From NCBI RefSeq assembly GCF_017794965.1, contig NZ_CP051240.1, positions 1,364,001 to 1,428,000 of the forward strand: 64,000 bases of DNA, in the 5' to 3' direction. The DNA is from Alcanivorax sp. GTDB taxonomy: Bacteria > Pseudomonadota > Gammaproteobacteria > Pseudomonadales > Alcanivoracaceae. Made by a program: the position numbers and the translations under genes. This document shows positions 35,563 through 43,700 of the stretch, piece after piece; positions within the stretch are counted from its first letter, which is position 1, and each line of letters starts with the position of its first letter. Under the pieces are notes generated by a model, which worked only from the letters and a program-made list of their open reading frames with translations, made no database searches and had not been told where the DNA came from.

Positions 35563-36825
35563 ATGTTTGCGTTGGTGGATTGCAACAGCTTCTATGCGTC
35601 CTGTGAGCGGGTGTTCCGCCCGGATCTGCGTGGCCGCCCTGTGGTGGTACTTTCCAATAATGATGGTTGTGTGGTGGCCGGTTCCACGGAGGCCAAGGCG
35701 CTGGGGATTCGCACCGGTGTGCCGCTGTTCCAGGTCCGGGATCTGGTGCAAGAGCATGGTGTTGCCGTATTTTCCTCCAACTATACGCTGTACGGAGACC
35801 TTTCCCGACGGGTCATGGCGGCCCTGGGGACCCTGGTGCCCAGGGTGGAAGTGTATTCCATTGATGAAGCGTTTCTGGACCTGTCCATGGTGCCGGAGAG
35901 GGAGCTTCAGGCGCTGGGTGAGCAGCTGCGGGAACGGGTGGGGCGCTGGGTGGGAGTGCCGGTCTGTGTGGGGATCGCACCGACCAAGACCCTGGCCAAG
36001 CTGGCCAATCATCGTGCCAAACGATGCGGTACCGGGGTGGAAGTCTGGGTCACGGCAGATGACTGGCAAGCCCCTCTACAGGAGACGCCACTGGATGACA
36101 TCTGGGGTGTTGGCCGGCGGCTGGCGGCTCGGTTAAAGGCAATGGGGCTGGGTAATGCTGCCGCGTTGGCCGAACTGGAGCCAGGCTGGGTTCGCCAGCA
36201 CTTTTCCGTGGTCCAGGCACGCATGGTCCGGGAGCTGAAAGGCGAGCCCTGTCTGACTCTGGAGCTGCAGCCCCCGCCGCGTCAGCAGGTCATCTATTCC
36301 CGCTCTTTTGGCCAGGCGGTGGTGTCCCTGCCGCCGCTGCGCCAGGCGGTCAACGATTATACCGCCCGGGCCGCCGAGAAGATGCGCGCAGAGGGAATGT
36401 TGGCCGGGCGCATCAGCGTGTGGCTGCGTACGGCCCCCATGGGCAAGCCGCAGCAGCTGTGGCCGGACTCCTTCAGCACCTGTTTGCCCCAGGCCAGTGC
36501 CGACACCCGCGAGCTGGCACGGTTGGCGTTGCAGTTGCTGGAACGGTTGTGGAAGCCGGGGCTGCGCTACGGCAAGGTGGGGGTGCTGCTCACGGAGTTG
36601 TGCCCGGCGGGGCAGGCCCAGGGCGGGTTGTTCGAGGCAGAGCAGACGCAGCGAGGCGACGCCCTGATGGCAGTGATGGACAGCATCAACCGCAGTGGCA
36701 AGGGGCGCGTCTGGCTGGCCGGGAGAGGCATGAAAACCGGTAAGGAGTGTGTGTGGAGCATGCGTCGGGCGTATCTGTCGCCGGCCTATACCACGCGGTT
36801 GGGAGACTTGCCGCGGGTGCGGTGA
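35563..36825 (+). CDS. umuC: Translesion DNA polymerase V subunit UmuC
   Basis: 420 residues, a Y-family polymerase. Catalytic acids are in FALVDCNSFYASCERVF and YSIDEAFLDLS, the thumb HhH in GVGRRLAARLKAMG, the little-finger domain spans about 240-350, and the UmuC C-terminal domain DUF4113 has the ending SPAYTTRLGDLPRVR. It copies past DNA lesions at the cost of mutations. ATG 35563 lies one base after the umuD stop, so the two are coupled and share the SOS box. Confidence 0.95.
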   Translation: MFALVDCNSFYASCERVFRPDLRGRPVVVLSNNDGCVVAGSTEAKALGIRTGVPLFQVRDLVQEHGVAVFSSNYTLYGDLSRRVMAALGTLVPRVEVYSIDEAFLDLSMVPERELQALGEQLRERVGRWVGVPVCVGIAPTKTLAKLANHRAKRCGTGVEVWVTADDWQAPLQETPLDDIWGVGRRLAARLKAMGLGNAAALAELEPGWVRQHFSVVQARMVRELKGEPCLTLELQPPPRQQVIYSRSFGQAVVSLPPLRQAVNDYTARAAEKMRAEGMLAGRISVWLRTAPMGKPQQLWPDSFSTCLPQASADTRELARLALQLLERLWKPGLRYGKVGVLLTELCPAGQAQGGLFEAEQTQRGDALMAVMDSINRSGKGRVWLAGRGMKTGKECVWSMRRAYLSPAYTTRLGDLPRVR

Positions 36826-36830
36826 AAGGC

Positions 36831-36858
36831 AGCGGCAAGCTACAAGCCTCAAGCTACA
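36831..36858. repeat. Heptad array F (AGCTNCA class, 4 units)
   Basis: Units AGCGGCA, AGCTACA, AGCCTCA and AGCTACA, five bases after the umuC stop. No inverted mate is found in the gap; instead a REP-like pair lies 38 bases downstream. Confidence 0.7.
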
Positions 36859-36896
36859 AGGAAAGACAAAAGCCGGGATGGTTGCCTCTGGTTTGT

Positions 36897-36964
36897 TGTG
36901 GGAGCTTGCCTGCAAGCGATGAGGCAATCTCCGCAGCACCATCGTCTGCAGGCAGACTCCCACA
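36897..36964. repeat. REP-like inverted pair 2
   Basis: Arms 36897-36920 and 36941-36964 begin and end with TGTGGGAG / CTCCCACA. Each arm folds on itself, and the right arm carries paired changes that keep its hairpin. The left arm is identical (24 of 24, inverted) to 59184-59207. Confidence 0.7.
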
Positions 36965-37002
36965 AAGGGGAGCCGGCCTGTTGCAGCCGCAGAGCGGCCA
37001 AT

Positions 37003-37037
37003 AAAAAGGCGGAGATTGGCATTCGCCAATTTCCGCC
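37003..37037 (-). terminator. Terminator of the patatin gene
   Basis: A 13-bp stem (37008-37020 with 37025-37037, one G-U pair) with loop ATTC is followed on the minus strand by TTTTTATT. It starts 50 bases after the patatin stop codon. Confidence 0.85.
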
Positions 37038-37086
37038 CTACGGGGTGGTACCTGAGCCTCTGGCGTCAGGCATCGAGCATCCGGCG

Positions 37087-38544
37087 TTACACCACCGACA
37101 TGGGTACCTGATCCAGCATGCGTTCCTCGATGCGGTCCAGGCGGGCACGGCAGTCGCGGAAGGTGCGGCTGATCATGGTGGTGTTGGCCACCATTTCCAC
37201 TTTCGGCCAGGTGGCCTGTTCGCCCTTGCGGATGTAGTTACGCACATCCTGCAGGGTCGGGTTGCTGAGCACCTTGAGGGCGTTCATGGGTTGGCGTGGG
37301 GGGATCATGTTGATATCGCCCACGTACTTCTGTGTCACCATGCTCTTGGCCTTGTCGATCATCAGCCCTACATCGTTGGACGCCACCCGTTTCTGCACCA
37401 GTTTGAGCGCGTAACGCACGTTCATGGAGGCGTTGCGCAGGGCCCAGTCGCCCAGCACGCTGAGCGAGTTGCCGGTGTCGCTTCGCGACAGGAACGGCAC
37501 CACATGGGGGTTGGTCTGGCTGACAATGGAGTGGTTGACCCCATAGAGTCGAGACAGTCGGCGGATCGGCAGATCGTCAACGATGGAGCCGTCCACGAAC
37601 TTGCGGCCAGGGATATAGGGGACGCGCTCACCATCAATGTTCTTGGCCCACAGGGATACCGGCGGATAGATGCCCGGGATCGCACAGGACGCCAGCGAGG
37701 CCTTGCGAATCAGCACGTTGGGTGAGGTGCGCCAGTTGAGAAGGCGGGCGTGCTGGTTGCGATCATACGGGCTGACGGTGATGTTGATTTCCCGCCCGGT
37801 GTGGCGATAAGCCTCTTCAAAAGTCATGTCGGAAATGTTCTCTTCCAGACAGGCTTCCAGGTGGTCGCCATCCAGCACCGGGGTGCCACGAATCAGGCCT
37901 TTCCAGCCGAGTACCTTGAAGGCTTCCAGGTAGATATTTTCCGGCTCCAGCTTGAGCTTGAGCTCTTCGTCGTTATGGGTACCCACAACAGAGGCGATGA
38001 TACTGCCGGCACTGGAGCCGGAGATCACCGAGGGCAATAGATCCTGTTCCCACAGGCAGCGGGCCACCCCAATATGGAACAGACCCAGCGCGGCACCGCC
38101 GGACAGCATCAGGCAGCTCTGGCCGAAGGCCTGGCCGGTGGTTTCAAAGAAATCCAGCTTTTCCTTGAGGCCGAACTCCTTGAAGTTGGTGTCGCAGAGG
38201 TAGTTGAGGGCGGTGGTGACTTCAGTCAGATAGTTTTCGATCAGGTGTTTGGTGCCGACCCGGCTGTGCTGATAAAGGTGCGGGTTGGAGATGTTGCCAA
38301 GATTGCCATGCAGGCCTTCATGCAGATGGAAGACCAGCTTGTTCACATCACCGCGCTCACGGGCCTGGCGGATCTGCCACAGGCGGTTGCGGATCAGTTC
38401 GTAATCGTAATGGGGGGAACGGTCGATTTCCTTCCACTCATCTGCGCCGGACAGGCGGTCGTGTTCCTGGCTGGCTTCATACCACTCACTGTAAGTCTGG
38501 GCGTGGTCAATGGCGCGTTCCAGTTGCTTGAGCGTGCCTTTCAT
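37087..38544 (-). CDS. Patatin-like phospholipase with DUF3336 domain
   Basis: 485 residues. An N-terminal DUF3336 domain (about 1-140, YSEWYEASQEHDRLSG, LHEGLHGNLGNISN) is followed by a patatin domain with the oxyanion loop LSGGAALGLFHIG, nucleophile Ser178 in GSSAGS and the dyad acid Asp318 in DGSIVDDLP. This layout is shared with eukaryotic triacylglycerol lipases TGL3/4/5 and with bacterial homologues. Storage-lipid (triacylglycerol or wax ester) turnover is a reasonable inference for an Alcanivorax-like host. It has its own strong terminator. Confidence 0.9.
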   Translation of the reverse strand: MKGTLKQLERAIDHAQTYSEWYEASQEHDRLSGADEWKEIDRSPHYDYELIRNRLWQIRQARERGDVNKLVFHLHEGLHGNLGNISNPHLYQHSRVGTKHLIENYLTEVTTALNYLCDTNFKEFGLKEKLDFFETTGQAFGQSCLMLSGGAALGLFHIGVARCLWEQDLLPSVISGSSAGSIIASVVGTHNDEELKLKLEPENIYLEAFKVLGWKGLIRGTPVLDGDHLEACLEENISDMTFEEAYRHTGREINITVSPYDRNQHARLLNWRTSPNVLIRKASLASCAIPGIYPPVSLWAKNIDGERVPYIPGRKFVDGSIVDDLPIRRLSRLYGVNHSIVSQTNPHVVPFLSRSDTGNSLSVLGDWALRNASMNVRYALKLVQKRVASNDVGLMIDKAKSMVTQKYVGDINMIPPRQPMNALKVLSNPTLQDVRNYIRKGEQATWPKVEMVANTTMISRTFRDCRARLDRIEERMLDQVPMSVV

Positions 38545-39164
38545 GACGTGTCTCCGTCAGATTCATTATTGTCATTGGTTGATGTCAGTATAGCCATAAG
38601 ACTCAGGAATAAAGAAGCAATTGTCAGACAAAAGGTAAAGAGTTCCTGCTGACAGTAACAGGATATATCTGCATGCCGGATAGCGAGCGGTAAAAGAAAG
38701 GTTCTGTGCGGGTTAGTGGGGTTTGCTGCTACCGAGGCCTTCCCGTAGGCGCGTCGCTCGCGGCGCGATTCCAGACCTGGATCAAAAACGATTTCACCAG
38801 GGGCGAATAATGCGCTGAAATCGCGCCGCCACCGAGCGGAGCGAAGGAACGTCTGACAGGCGGCCCCGCAGGGGGGAACGGAGCAAATAACCGACGCTCC
38901 TGCGTAAAGATGGGGTTGGGGGCCGCTAAACCGCGATGAACCAAAAGAAAGCTGTATCGTGGATTGAAGGTAGGGGAGATAGCAACGGGACGGATGTCTG
39001 GGGGCTGAAGCTAAACCCAAAACCTCGAGGTCAAATGATCGTGGGTGCCGAACTTGAGCTGTGTTGTTGCCTGGGTTTCTTTCGCGTCTGACGCCCGACC
39101 CATTAGCCGGTATGAAGCAAAGAAATAGCAGGGTAGTGGCCGCTGGCCACTACCCTGATGCACC
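38545..39164. other. Intergenic region with diverged repeats (620 bases)
   Basis: A reverse-strand frame is open across much of it, but it has no ribosome site, runs through repeats and shows proline/arginine-rich non-domain sequence; I do not call it a gene. It holds a 10-bp inverted repeat (38761-38770 with 38819-38828), a copy of the 20-bp dispersed repeat (38923-38942) and a two-unit heptad remnant (39086-39099, GTCTGAC GCCCGAC). Confidence 0.55.
38923..38942. repeat. Dispersed 20-bp repeat, copy 2
   Basis: An inverted copy of 5169-5188 with one mismatch (CCGCTAAACC versus CCGCTAATCC). Confidence 0.5.
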
Positions 39165-39524
39165 TTAAACGGCGAGGTTGGATTCCACTTCCTGACAGGC
39201 ACGTCGGGCCAGTGCCAGGTTGGATTTGGATTTATCCAGTACCAGGTAGATGAACAGGCCGTCGTGAGCGGCCACGGGGCGGATGATGTGATACTGGGTG
39301 CCGAGGGTGATGAGGATGTCCTCGATGGCATCGTTCAGGCCCAGTGATTTCATGGTCTTCATTTTGGCGCGGACCACTTCGGTGTTACCGGCGGCAGCCA
39401 GTTCCAGATCCAGACCGGTACCTTCCTGGCCCAGGACCATGCCGCTGTTGGCATCCACGATGGCGGTGCACATGGCACCATCGGGTTGCAATAGTGCCGC
39501 CATGCTTTCTTTAACGTTAGCCAT
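39165..39524 (-). CDS. Roadblock/LC7 domain protein 1
   Basis: 119 residues forming a single roadblock/LC7 domain: MAALLQPDGAMCTAIVDANSGMVLG, a central helix (LELAAAGNTEVVRAKMKTMKSLG) and YHIIRPVAAHDGLFIYLVLDKSKSNLALARRAC. In bacteria such proteins (MglB-like) regulate small Ras-like GTPases. AAGGAGAA precedes the ATG. It is the last gene of the operon, 91 bases after the second roadblock gene. Confidence 0.82.
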   Translation of the reverse strand: MANVKESMAALLQPDGAMCTAIVDANSGMVLGQEGTGLDLELAAAGNTEVVRAKMKTMKSLGLNDAIEDILITLGTQYHIIRPVAAHDGLFIYLVLDKSKSNLALARRACQEVESNLAV

Positions 39525-39615
39525 GTTGTTCTCCTTGCGTTTACTTCCTTGAGGGTGTGATTTTTATCTATGGATACACAGTGGTTGTTGCTTGACCGGT
39601 TTTGTCAGGCACATT

Positions 39616-40023
39616 TCAGTGTTTTCCGAGTTGCTCTGCGAGGCTGCGGCAGCACTCTTTCGAGGCCCACAGTAACTGTCCGAGGATAGAGGCATCATTG
39701 GCGACAACGGCCAGTGACATGGGCGGGGATACGCCACGCACTTCCATCACCGTCACCACGCCGGTTTCCGATTCCACAATCATGCGACTGCATTCTTTCA
39801 AGCTGGCTTCCTTGGCGATGGCCTGGCCGATGGCGGCCAGGGAGCTGCCCATGGCGGCCAGCTTGCTGGCACTTTCATCATTCAGGTGCAGTGAGGCCAC
39901 CTGAAACCCATCGTTGGTGAGCAGTACCGCGGAAGTGACGCCCTTGGTTTCCTGTCCGAACTTCTCCAGCTGCTTTGAGGCAATGCTGGTACCTACTTTT
40001 CCCAGGGGGGATTGTGCTGTCAT
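39616..40023 (-). CDS. Roadblock/LC7 domain protein 2
   Basis: 135 residues with a second, divergent roadblock fold (VTSAVLLTNDGFQVASLHLND, MGSSLAAIGQAIAKEA, CSRMIVESETGVVTVMEV). The ATG at 40023 overlaps the stop of the GTPase gene (ATGA), and GGAG lies about nine bases upstream, so it is preferred to the TTG at 40041. Tight coupling to the GTPase suggests it acts as its partner, like MglB with MglA (inference). Confidence 0.8.
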   Translation of the reverse strand: MTAQSPLGKVGTSIASKQLEKFGQETKGVTSAVLLTNDGFQVASLHLNDESASKLAAMGSSLAAIGQAIAKEASLKECSRMIVESETGVVTVMEVRGVSPPMSLAVVANDASILGQLLWASKECCRSLAEQLGKH

Positions 40024-40577
40024 GCTTCCATGCTCCTGCAATCATCGGCTTCTATTTGGCAAAGCAGGGCGTCAACCAGCAGCAGTACATCGTCCTGCTG
40101 GCGGACATCTGCATCAAAAATCGGTAGCGCGATGCCGCGCTCTTCCAGGCGCATGGCAAGCGCTTCCAGGCGGCTAAGGTCCTCCGCCGGCAGCCGGCCA
40201 ACGCCGATTACCATGGGCACCTTGCCGGCGCCAAAGGCATCCACGTAATGCTCGAGGTGTTCAACCAGTTCCGGGTGTTCACCATTGAGCAGAAGGATCA
40301 CACCCGCCGCGTTATTAAGCAGGATGGGCCACATGAAACGAAAACGCTCTTGGCCGGGAGTGCCATACAGACGAACGCAACTGTTATCGGGTAAAACGAT
40401 CTGGCCGTAGTCCAGTGCGGCAGTGGTCAGTTCCTTGTTGCATTGGGCCAGATCCGTATTGACCACATCCGTGGAGACGGCTTCATGGTCACTGATGGCG
40501 GTAATGGCGGTGGTTTTCCCCGCGCCCATGGGGCCGGTGAAGAGAATCTTGAATTCGTTGGCGGCGACTGCATTCAT
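40020..40577 (-). CDS. Ras-like/MglA-type small GTPase
   Basis: 185 residues. The P-loop is GPMGAGKTTAI, the switch II motif GTPGQERFRFMWP is Ras-like, VILLLNGEHPE stands at the end of strand 4, and the usual NKxD position reads VIGVGRLP, so the guanine-specificity motif is weak or altered. MglA-type GTPases set cell polarity and motility. It begins three bases after the stop of the upstream hypothetical gene. Nucleotide preference is uncertain. Confidence 0.82.
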   Translation of the reverse strand: MNAVAANEFKILFTGPMGAGKTTAITAISDHEAVSTDVVNTDLAQCNKELTTAALDYGQIVLPDNSCVRLYGTPGQERFRFMWPILLNNAAGVILLLNGEHPELVEHLEHYVDAFGAGKVPMVIGVGRLPAEDLSRLEALAMRLEERGIALPIFDADVRQQDDVLLLVDALLCQIEADDCRSMEA

Positions 40578-40579
40578 GA

Positions 40580-41539
40580 TCAGCTACTCAGTCCAAGGCG
40601 GTGTCTCAATCCCTGAATAAACGAACCGCGGCGGCGTGGCTCATCAGGCATGGCCGTGCGGGCAGGGGCGGCGGAGCCGGCCTCGCAGACCAGCAGATTG
40701 CTCATGGCGCAGGCAGAAAGAAAACGATCGACCTGCTGCTGGGCACAGCCTGCATGGGCCGCCAGCTGTTCCCGGCGGCAGGGCTGTTTGGTCATTAATG
40801 CACTCATGGACAGATAGGCACGGTCACTCTTGGCCGAGCGCACATTGGGCCAGCGTTTGAGGCGGAAACTGCCGTCTTTGGGCAGCCATTCCGGCAAGGT
40901 GCTGGCCAGCTGGGCGGTCATCCAGGCGAGCTCCGCAATCGGGCGGCGGATGTAGGCGCTCAGGTCGGTGTCGTTGGCGGGTTTGAGGGCCGACAGTGAG
41001 GCGGTCTTCTGGCGCACTTCGTTGAACAGCGGTTCCTGAATGAAATAAGCGCCGGCAGCCGGGGAAACAAACAGGGAGCCCTGGGGGCTCTCGGACTGGT
41101 AAAGCGTCCTGGCTTCCTTGCTGGTGACGGCCTGGAACAGGGATTCGCTGAAATCGGTTTGTGTGCTTGGCGCGCCATGGGGGCGGCTCTGTGAACGCGA
41201 AGCCGGGGACCGGGTGCTGTCAGTACCGCTATCGTCCCCAAGCGTTCGGGAAATATCGTCCAGCACAGAGATCAGCTGCATTACCCGAAACGGGTGGGAA
41301 AGCGTATAGGGCGCAGCGGGTTTGGTCTCATTGTTATGGTAGATGACAATGCAGGGCTTGTTGCTGTCCCGCCACTGACTGGTGTCGCCGTCGTTGGCCA
41401 GCATCAGCACATCTGCCTCGTCGGGATCGGCCTGCATCCATTCCACGCTGGAGCGTCCATTCATGATCTTGAGCATGGACAGGCAGGCACTGGTGGTATC
41501 TGCTTCGAGTCCAATAAAGGCAAGCTTTCTGTTGTCCAT
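40580..41539 (-). CDS. Hypothetical protein heading the GTPase/roadblock operon
   Basis: 319 residues. The N-terminal part (1-100, MDNRKLAFIGLEADTTSACL) looks like a receiver-type alpha/beta fold without a clear phospho-acceptor. A low-complexity Ser/Arg/Pro linker lies near 105-130, and the C-terminal third (YLSMSALMTKQPCRREQLAAHAGC) looks like a winged helix. I do not recognise a family. ATG 41539 has GGAG upstream and is preferred over the frame start at 41614. It probably acts with the GTPase and roadblock proteins. Confidence 0.65.
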   Translation of the reverse strand: MDNRKLAFIGLEADTTSACLSMLKIMNGRSSVEWMQADPDEADVLMLANDGDTSQWRDSNKPCIVIYHNNETKPAAPYTLSHPFRVMQLISVLDDISRTLGDDSGTDSTRSPASRSQSRPHGAPSTQTDFSESLFQAVTSKEARTLYQSESPQGSLFVSPAAGAYFIQEPLFNEVRQKTASLSALKPANDTDLSAYIRRPIAELAWMTAQLASTLPEWLPKDGSFRLKRWPNVRSAKSDRAYLSMSALMTKQPCRREQLAAHAGCAQQQVDRFLSACAMSNLLVCEAGSAAPARTAMPDEPRRRGSFIQGLRHRLGLSS

Positions 41540-41805
41540 TGCCGCTCTCCGTGCGGTCTGCGTTTTCCGGGGAAAACGCGATGATGTGTCATTCTCTGTG
41601 TCGATGCCGGTCACTGGTGAGTGACGGTGGCGTGAATAACCTTTCCTCCATTTTTAGGGATTAAGTGATCCAGTTGGCAAAGGGATGGCGATGAACGGCA
41701 CGTATGAGTGGCTGAAGAATCTCCATTTTGGTCATCTGATGGGACGCCTGTCCAAAATTCGGAAAGCCGGGTAAGCAAAAGGCGAATTTCTTTGTAGGAA
41801 AAGGC

Positions 41806-42831
41806 TTACAAATCGTGGCCGTTTTTACGGAATTGACCGGGCGTTTGTCCGGTGTGGCGCTTGAAGCTGCGCTGGAAGGAACGAATATCCGAGTAGCCCA
41901 ACGCATCGGCAATACAGGTCTGGGCCTGATCGGTGGTTCGAAGCAGCTGTTTGGCCTGATCCAGGCGGATCTCATCCAGCAGTTTCTGCCAGCTTTGTCC
42001 TTCATCTGCCAGGTGGCGGTGCAGGGTGCGGATATTCATGCCCAGTCGTTCGGCCACTGACTCCTTGCGGGGCAGGGTGTGTCCAATGGCGTCCTTGATG
42101 CACTGTCGTACCCGCTGGCTGAGACTGGTTTCGATACCCAGCTGTGCCAGTTGGGCGGTGGCATGGGCTTCCAGTGTTGAAAGTAGAAGGGGGTCGGGTT
42201 GCCGGATGGGGAGCATCAGCAGGTCAGGCGCGCCGACCAGGGCGGAGTGAGATTGTTCAAAGTGCACCGGACAATGAAACACCTGTTCATACTCGGCAAC
42301 CAGTTCGTCGGACGGGCGGGGGTGCTCCAGTAATACTTCTGCCGGTGCAAGATCGTCATTGCCGGTCAGCCATTGGGCATAGCACAACCAGGAACTGAGC
42401 ACGTTGTCGATCAGGTGACGACGCACCGGCTGCTCCGGGTAGCGGCAGTGCCAGCGAATTTGTGCCTGGGCGCTCTCCATATTGATATCCGTGGTGCCCA
42501 TATCGCCCACCAGCCGTTCATACAGCATGACCTTGGCCAGGGCTTCATGGAGCGTATGCACGCTCATGGCGATGTAACCCATTACGTGATAAGAGCCGGG
42601 CTGAATAAAGGCAGAGGTGTGCAGACCGAACAACGGGTCGCCGGACTGTTCGATCAGTCGTTCCAGCAGCCGCTGGAAATCCCGGCCAGCTACCCGGGCC
42701 TCCGGGCGCAGTGGCTGGTCCGGCTTGAGGCCGGCCCAGGTCAGGGCTGCAGGGGTGTCCAGGCCCAGCTTGTCGGCATGGGCCAGGTACTGTTGCAAGG
42801 CGCCGCTGCTGATTTCCCCCAACTCAGTCAT
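41806..42831 (-). CDS. AraC family transcriptional regulator
   Basis: 341 residues. An N-terminal arabinose-binding-like domain of the OruR/VirS type (FQRLLERLIEQSGDPLFGLH, YHVMGYIAMSVHTLHEAL) precedes a C-terminal pair of helix-turn-helix motifs (SVAERLGMNIRTLHRHLADEG and CIADALGYSDIRSFQRSFKRHTGQTPGQFR). The start at 42831 lies eight bases after the SIMPL gene stop, so the two are cotranscribed. The target and ligand are unknown; autoregulation is possible. Confidence 0.87.
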   Translation of the reverse strand: MTELGEISSGALQQYLAHADKLGLDTPAALTWAGLKPDQPLRPEARVAGRDFQRLLERLIEQSGDPLFGLHTSAFIQPGSYHVMGYIAMSVHTLHEALAKVMLYERLVGDMGTTDINMESAQAQIRWHCRYPEQPVRRHLIDNVLSSWLCYAQWLTGNDDLAPAEVLLEHPRPSDELVAEYEQVFHCPVHFEQSHSALVGAPDLLMLPIRQPDPLLLSTLEAHATAQLAQLGIETSLSQRVRQCIKDAIGHTLPRKESVAERLGMNIRTLHRHLADEGQSWQKLLDEIRLDQAKQLLRTTDQAQTCIADALGYSDIRSFQRSFKRHTGQTPGQFRKNGHDL

Positions 42832-42838
42832 GGGTGAC

Positions 42839-43531
42839 TTAATCCAGCTCGAAGGTGATCTGTACCTGGGCGCTGATATCCGTTTCGCCGGGGCGGAAGC
42901 TTTCCGCCGCACCGTCCTTGGCGCGGGACATCATCATCACCGGGCGCACAGTGTTGCTGTTGTGGAATTCGATGCGAATGGCTTCGCCCACATCGCGACC
43001 GGCAGCAGAGGCAAGAATTTCCGCCTTTTCACGGGCATCGTTTACCGCATTGCGGAGCGCGGTGGCGGCCAGTTCGTCGGCGTTGCTCACGTCACTGCCC
43101 GCAGGCTGAATGTCGCGGATGCTGAGCCTGGCCAGGCCATCAAGCAGTTCAGCATAGCGTTCCAGCCCGTTGACCCGGAAGTGCACATCACGGGACACCT
43201 GGTGGCCAACCAGCTTGCGTTCAGGTTGATACTGCCACTGGGGGGTGACCCGGAAGGCAGTGGCCCGGGTTTGTGCCTCCGGGATATCCAGATCGTCGGC
43301 CAGCTCCAGCATGGCGTCTACCTGGTCATCGACCCGGGATTTGAGGGTCTCAATGTCATTGCCGTTTTCGCGGGCAGTCGCATTGACGGAGAAGACATCC
43401 GGTATGGCGGTGACGTCGCCCTGGCCCGATACCGTGATGCTGTCGCGTTCCTGGGGCAGGGAGGGCTGGCCACAGGCGGTCAGTAGCAATGCAGAGAGGC
43501 CGGTCAGACAGAGGGCAGAAAAGCCTTTCAT
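42839..43531 (-). CDS. SIMPL domain (DUF541) lipoprotein
   Basis: 230 residues. A lipobox (LLLTACG, Cys about 20) predicts a lipid-anchored periplasmic or outer membrane protein. The rest is a SIMPL/DUF541 domain: ITVSGQGDVTAIPDVFSVNATAR, NGNDIETLKSRVDDQV and AREKAEILASAAGRDVGEAI. E. coli YggE, of this family, affects oxidative stress; function otherwise unknown. The AraC-type gene follows directly. Confidence 0.87.
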   Translation of the reverse strand: MKGFSALCLTGLSALLLTACGQPSLPQERDSITVSGQGDVTAIPDVFSVNATARENGNDIETLKSRVDDQVDAMLELADDLDIPEAQTRATAFRVTPQWQYQPERKLVGHQVSRDVHFRVNGLERYAELLDGLARLSIRDIQPAGSDVSNADELAATALRNAVNDAREKAEILASAAGRDVGEAIRIEFHNSNTVRPVMMMSRAKDGAAESFRPGETDISAQVQITFELD

Positions 43532-43700
43532 GATGTCTCCTTGTTGTTTGTATACCGCAAACGTTCTTTGTCTATTGTGCGAATTTCATCGTGGATAGCC
43601 AGACCCGGTTGGGGATTTTGTCGAAGACATTCCTGATCACCCTTGGTTGGTCCGGCGATAGTCCCTATCATCCCACCGTCCGACGAGGGAGTAATGACGC

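Noticed and set aside
38644..38659. LexA-like site CTGC-N8-ACAG upstream of the patatin gene
   Set aside because: One core base is wrong and the spacer is not AT-rich, unlike the two clear boxes at 11175 and 34995.
38541..39020. Reverse-strand open frame of 159 codons in the 38545-39164 gap
   Set aside because: It reads through an inverted repeat and a dispersed repeat, starts without a ribosome site, overlaps the patatin start and has no domain-like pattern.
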